A stretch of 64,000 nucleotides of DNA from CAVXDY01 sp963721335 (GTDB taxonomy: Bacteria > Actinomycetota > Thermoleophilia > Miltoncostaeales > Miltoncostaeaceae). The stretch is taken from positions 1,240,001 to 1,304,000 of the forward strand of contig CAVRIV010000008.1 of NCBI GenBank assembly GCA_963721335.1. Reading direction: 5' to 3'. The notes below the pieces were generated by a model. That model saw only the letters and a program-made list of their open reading frames with translations. It did not search any database and had not been told where the DNA came from. This document shows, one piece after another, positions 62,541 through 64,000 of this stretch. How positions within the stretch are numbered: the first letter of the stretch is position 1; each line of letters begins with the position of its first letter. The position numbers and the translations under genes are program-made.

Positions 62541-63383
62541 ATGACGAGCAGCGAGCGCGCTTCGGTCGGCGACGACTACGTCCTGGCGACGGGGGACCAG
62601 GGGGCCGCGCGCCTCCACCTGCTCGACGAGGTCTACGGCGCCTCGTCGCGAGCGGCGTGCGCGGCGGCGGGGCTGGGAGCCGGGTGGCGGGTGGCCGATG
62701 TCGGCTGCGGGGTGGGCGACATGTCGTGCTGGCTCGGCGAGCGCGTCGGGCCGCAGGGCGGCGTGGTCGCCATGGACGTGAGCGCCGACCAGCTCCTCCA
62801 CGGCCGGGAACAGGCCGCCCGGCGCGGCCTCGGCAACGTCTCGTTCGTCGAGGGGAGCGCGTACGAGCCGGGGCTGCCGCCCGGCGAGTTCGACCTGGCG
62901 TTCTGCCGGTTCCTCCTCTGCCACCTCCAGCGCCCGGCGGACGCCCTGGCGCAGATGGCCGCCCTCCTCCGGCCCGGCGGCACGCTGGTGGCCCAGGACA
63001 TGGTGATGACCAGCATGTTCAGCGACCCGCCGAGCCGCGCCTACAGCCGCTTCGCCGAGCTCAGCGTCGAGGTGGGCGCGGCGCTCGGCGTGGACTACGA
63101 CGTCGGGCGGCGGCTGTTCGGCATGTTCCGTGACCTCGGCCTCACCGAGCTGAGCGTGTCCGTGCACCAGCCGGCATTCGCGACCGGGGAGCGAAAGCGC
63201 CTCTGGGAGTACACCTTCCTCGAGGCCGCCCCCGGGGCGGCGGCCGCCGGAATCGGGACGGAGGAGGAGGTGGCCGAGCTCACGGCGGAGTTCGCCGCCA
63301 TCAGTGGGGACGACTCGGCGCTGGTCGTCCAGCCCGCCCTCTTCGCGGTGAGCGGCGTCGTGCCGGGCGCGCGGACCGGGTGA
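62541..63383 (+). CDS. SAM-dependent methyltransferase (UbiE/COQ5-like)
   Basis: 280 aa. SVGDDYVLATGDQGAARLHL start, motif I VADVGCGVGDMSCWLGERVG, GVVAMDVSADQLLHGREQAA, GEFDLAFCRFLLCHLQRP and LLRPGGTLVAQDMVM. It should methylate a small molecule; the substrate is unknown. GGAGGGGG precedes the ATG at 62541. Last intact gene before tRNA remnant C. Confidence 0.87.
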   Translation: MTSSERASVGDDYVLATGDQGAARLHLLDEVYGASSRAACAAAGLGAGWRVADVGCGVGDMSCWLGERVGPQGGVVAMDVSADQLLHGREQAARRGLGNVSFVEGSAYEPGLPPGEFDLAFCRFLLCHLQRPADALAQMAALLRPGGTLVAQDMVMTSMFSDPPSRAYSRFAELSVEVGAALGVDYDVGRRLFGMFRDLGLTELSVSVHQPAFATGERKRLWEYTFLEAAPGAAAAGIGTEEEVAELTAEFAAISGDDSALVVQPALFAVSGVVPGARTG

Positions 63384-63413
63384 CGAGGCCCCCGGGCCGT
63401 TTCCGCTCGTGAT

Positions 63414-63456
63414 GGGCGCGGCAGGACTCGAACCTGCGTTCTAAGGGATTATGAGT
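63414..63456 (-). repeat. tRNA-Met-like 3' half remnant C (candidate att site)
   Basis: On the minus strand: loop CTCATAA (CAT anticodon), stem strand TCCCT, variable loop, T-arm GCAGG-TTCGAGT-CCTGC and CGCGCCC-A. The 5' stem strand that should pair with TCCCT is absent, so only the part 3' of the anticodon loop is present. This is the segment duplicated when an integrase uses a tRNA as its target. Confidence 0.8.
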
Positions 63457-63777
63457 CGGGTTCCGACGTCTCGGCGGGTCTCGGGCTGTCTTGTTTTTTC
63501 CTGCTTTGCGAGGCGTTTTGGTCCAACAGGACGCGATCAGTCTCGAGCCGTCTCGATAGGTCTTGTTCCCACCTTGTTCCCACCCCGATCCGGGCCGGCG
63601 AAACCGCCAAGTCGCCGACGCGGAGGCGGTACTCGGATGGGTCGATGCCTTGAAGGCGCATCACGTCGCCGTGGCCGGTCGCCGCGAACAGCTCCGGCGC
63701 CTCGCGCACTCGAGGGCGGACTACGGGATCGAGACGGCCGATGTCTCGCTGGGCCCGGCGAGCGAAGACGAGGTCAT
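63449..63777 (-). pseudogene. RelE/ParE-like toxin with a replaced C-terminus
   Basis: Minus-strand reading begins near the antitoxin stop: FARRAQRDIGRLDPVVRPRV, REAPELFAATGHGDVMRLQG, IDPSEYRLRVGDLAV, a clear RelE-type core. After VGDLAV the usual final strand with active residues is missing and is replaced by SPARIGVGTRWEQ..., running into tRNA remnant C. The start is unclear: the ATG at 63777 is out of phase with the core, so one frame error may exist there. Likely disrupted by recombination. Confidence 0.65.
63562..63583. repeat. Tandem 11-bp direct repeat next to tRNA remnant C
   Basis: CTTGTTCCCAC occurs twice in a row. It lies within the replaced part of the toxin, about 105 bp from tRNA remnant C. 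Short direct repeats beside an att core are typical arm-type integrase sites, though this is only suggestive. Confidence 0.5.
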
Positions 63778-63785
63778 CGCCGCCC

Positions 63786-64000
63786 TCAGCGCTCGTCCCA
63801 AACCTCCGCGGCGCTGATCACGTCCCCCCGCCTGACCTCGTTGCGAGCTTCCTCGACGACGGCCCGCTCGTCGTCCGTCTCGGGTTCATCGTCGTCGGGC
63901 GCGGCTGCGAGCGCCCGAGAAACCGAATCGTCGCGCCACTGCTCGACTGCCCGAGAATCTGCTCCGCCTCCGGCTCGGGAAGCCCCTCGACCCGTCTTCC
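63786..64000 (-). CDS. Antitoxin-like protein, partial (runs off the right edge)
   Basis: The visible C-terminal part reads RAVEQWRDDSVSRALAAAPD, then ERAVVEEARNEVRRGDVIS and AAEVWDER. Before it, in another frame, VEGLPEPEAEQIL continues the same protein if two CG units are restored near 63953. The shape (acidic helix, then a short tail meeting the toxin) is typical of RelE-partner antitoxins. The N-terminus lies outside the window. Confidence 0.6.
   Translation of the reverse strand, partial: KTGRGASRAGGGADSRAVEQWRDDSVSRALAAAPDDDEPETDDERAVVEEARNEVRRGDVISAAEVWDER

Noticed and set aside
1..64000. CRISPR array or cas genes
   Set aside because: No regularly spaced short repeats with unique spacers, and no Cas motifs in any gene. 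The only dense repeats are coding repeats (PD40/RTX, GroES tail).

Overview
The window is a very GC-rich, densely packed stretch of bacterial chromosome with GTG and TTG starts, many 1-4 bp stop/start overlaps and no gene-free gap above about 300 bases. Gene content (GuaB3-type IMPDH-like protein, BTAD/AAA and LuxR/AAA giant regulators, a groESL operon with a CIRCE operator, type III CoA transferase, PD40/RTX secreted proteins) points to Actinomycetota, possibly a Thermoleophilia/Solirubrobacterales relative. That placement is inference from gene families.

Layout. 1-4.5 kb: end of an Hsp15-like S4 protein, a CHASE3-HAMP-PAS-GAF-GGDEF diguanylate cyclase, guaA and a small NTF2-like gene. 4.5-8.2 kb: two tandem secreted PD40-repeat/RTX paralogues. 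8.2-13.8 kb: minus-strand run of GuaB3, PfkB sugar kinase, D-Ala-D-Ala carboxypeptidase, a DUF1059-like peptide, pyrF and an AEC permease, largely with overlapping stops and starts. 13.8-23.2 kb: GH15 enzyme, SRPBCC protein, a 1075-residue BTAD regulator, a cupin, then an NTF2-like/CoA-transferase/nitrilase operon. 23.3-27.4 kb: a secreted protein and a drug-efflux-type ABC system. 27.6-33 kb: groEL and groES behind CIRCE, preceded by the overlapping rph-rdgB-SDR-membrane protein-zinc ribbon operon. 33-46.5 kb: Sir2 and AcuC deacetylases, DHFR-like, DsbA-like, a secreted beta-repeat protein, two alpha/beta hydrolases, murI, two thioredoxin-fold proteins, a flavin reductase, a cytochrome c with a membrane partner, and a secreted PKD/C5-epimerase-like protein. 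46.6-54.1 kb: tetR-nmrA-glycosyltransferase operon with palindromic operators, osmC, flavin monooxygenase, arsR-SRPBCC-DHFR operon, an orphan solute-binding protein.

54.1-64 kb looks like accessory DNA. Three same-orientation copies of a tRNA 3' half (54122, 54940, 63414) are interspersed with a methyltransferase/rhodanese pair, a cupin, a GH16-like enzyme, truncated oxidoreductase and transporter fragments, a LuxR-type regulator, another methyltransferase and a toxin-antitoxin module running off the right edge. This fits repeated integration at a tRNA gene that should lie just to the right.

A striking property cuts across the window. Many genes are frameshifted, and of the frameshifts I could reconstruct nearly all (about forty) are explained by loss of one CG/GC unit from a (CG)n run of at least two units, while other long genes (guaA, groEL, the 1075-codon regulator) are intact. 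Coordinates for such genes cover the whole locus, and the frame changes are described in each entry.
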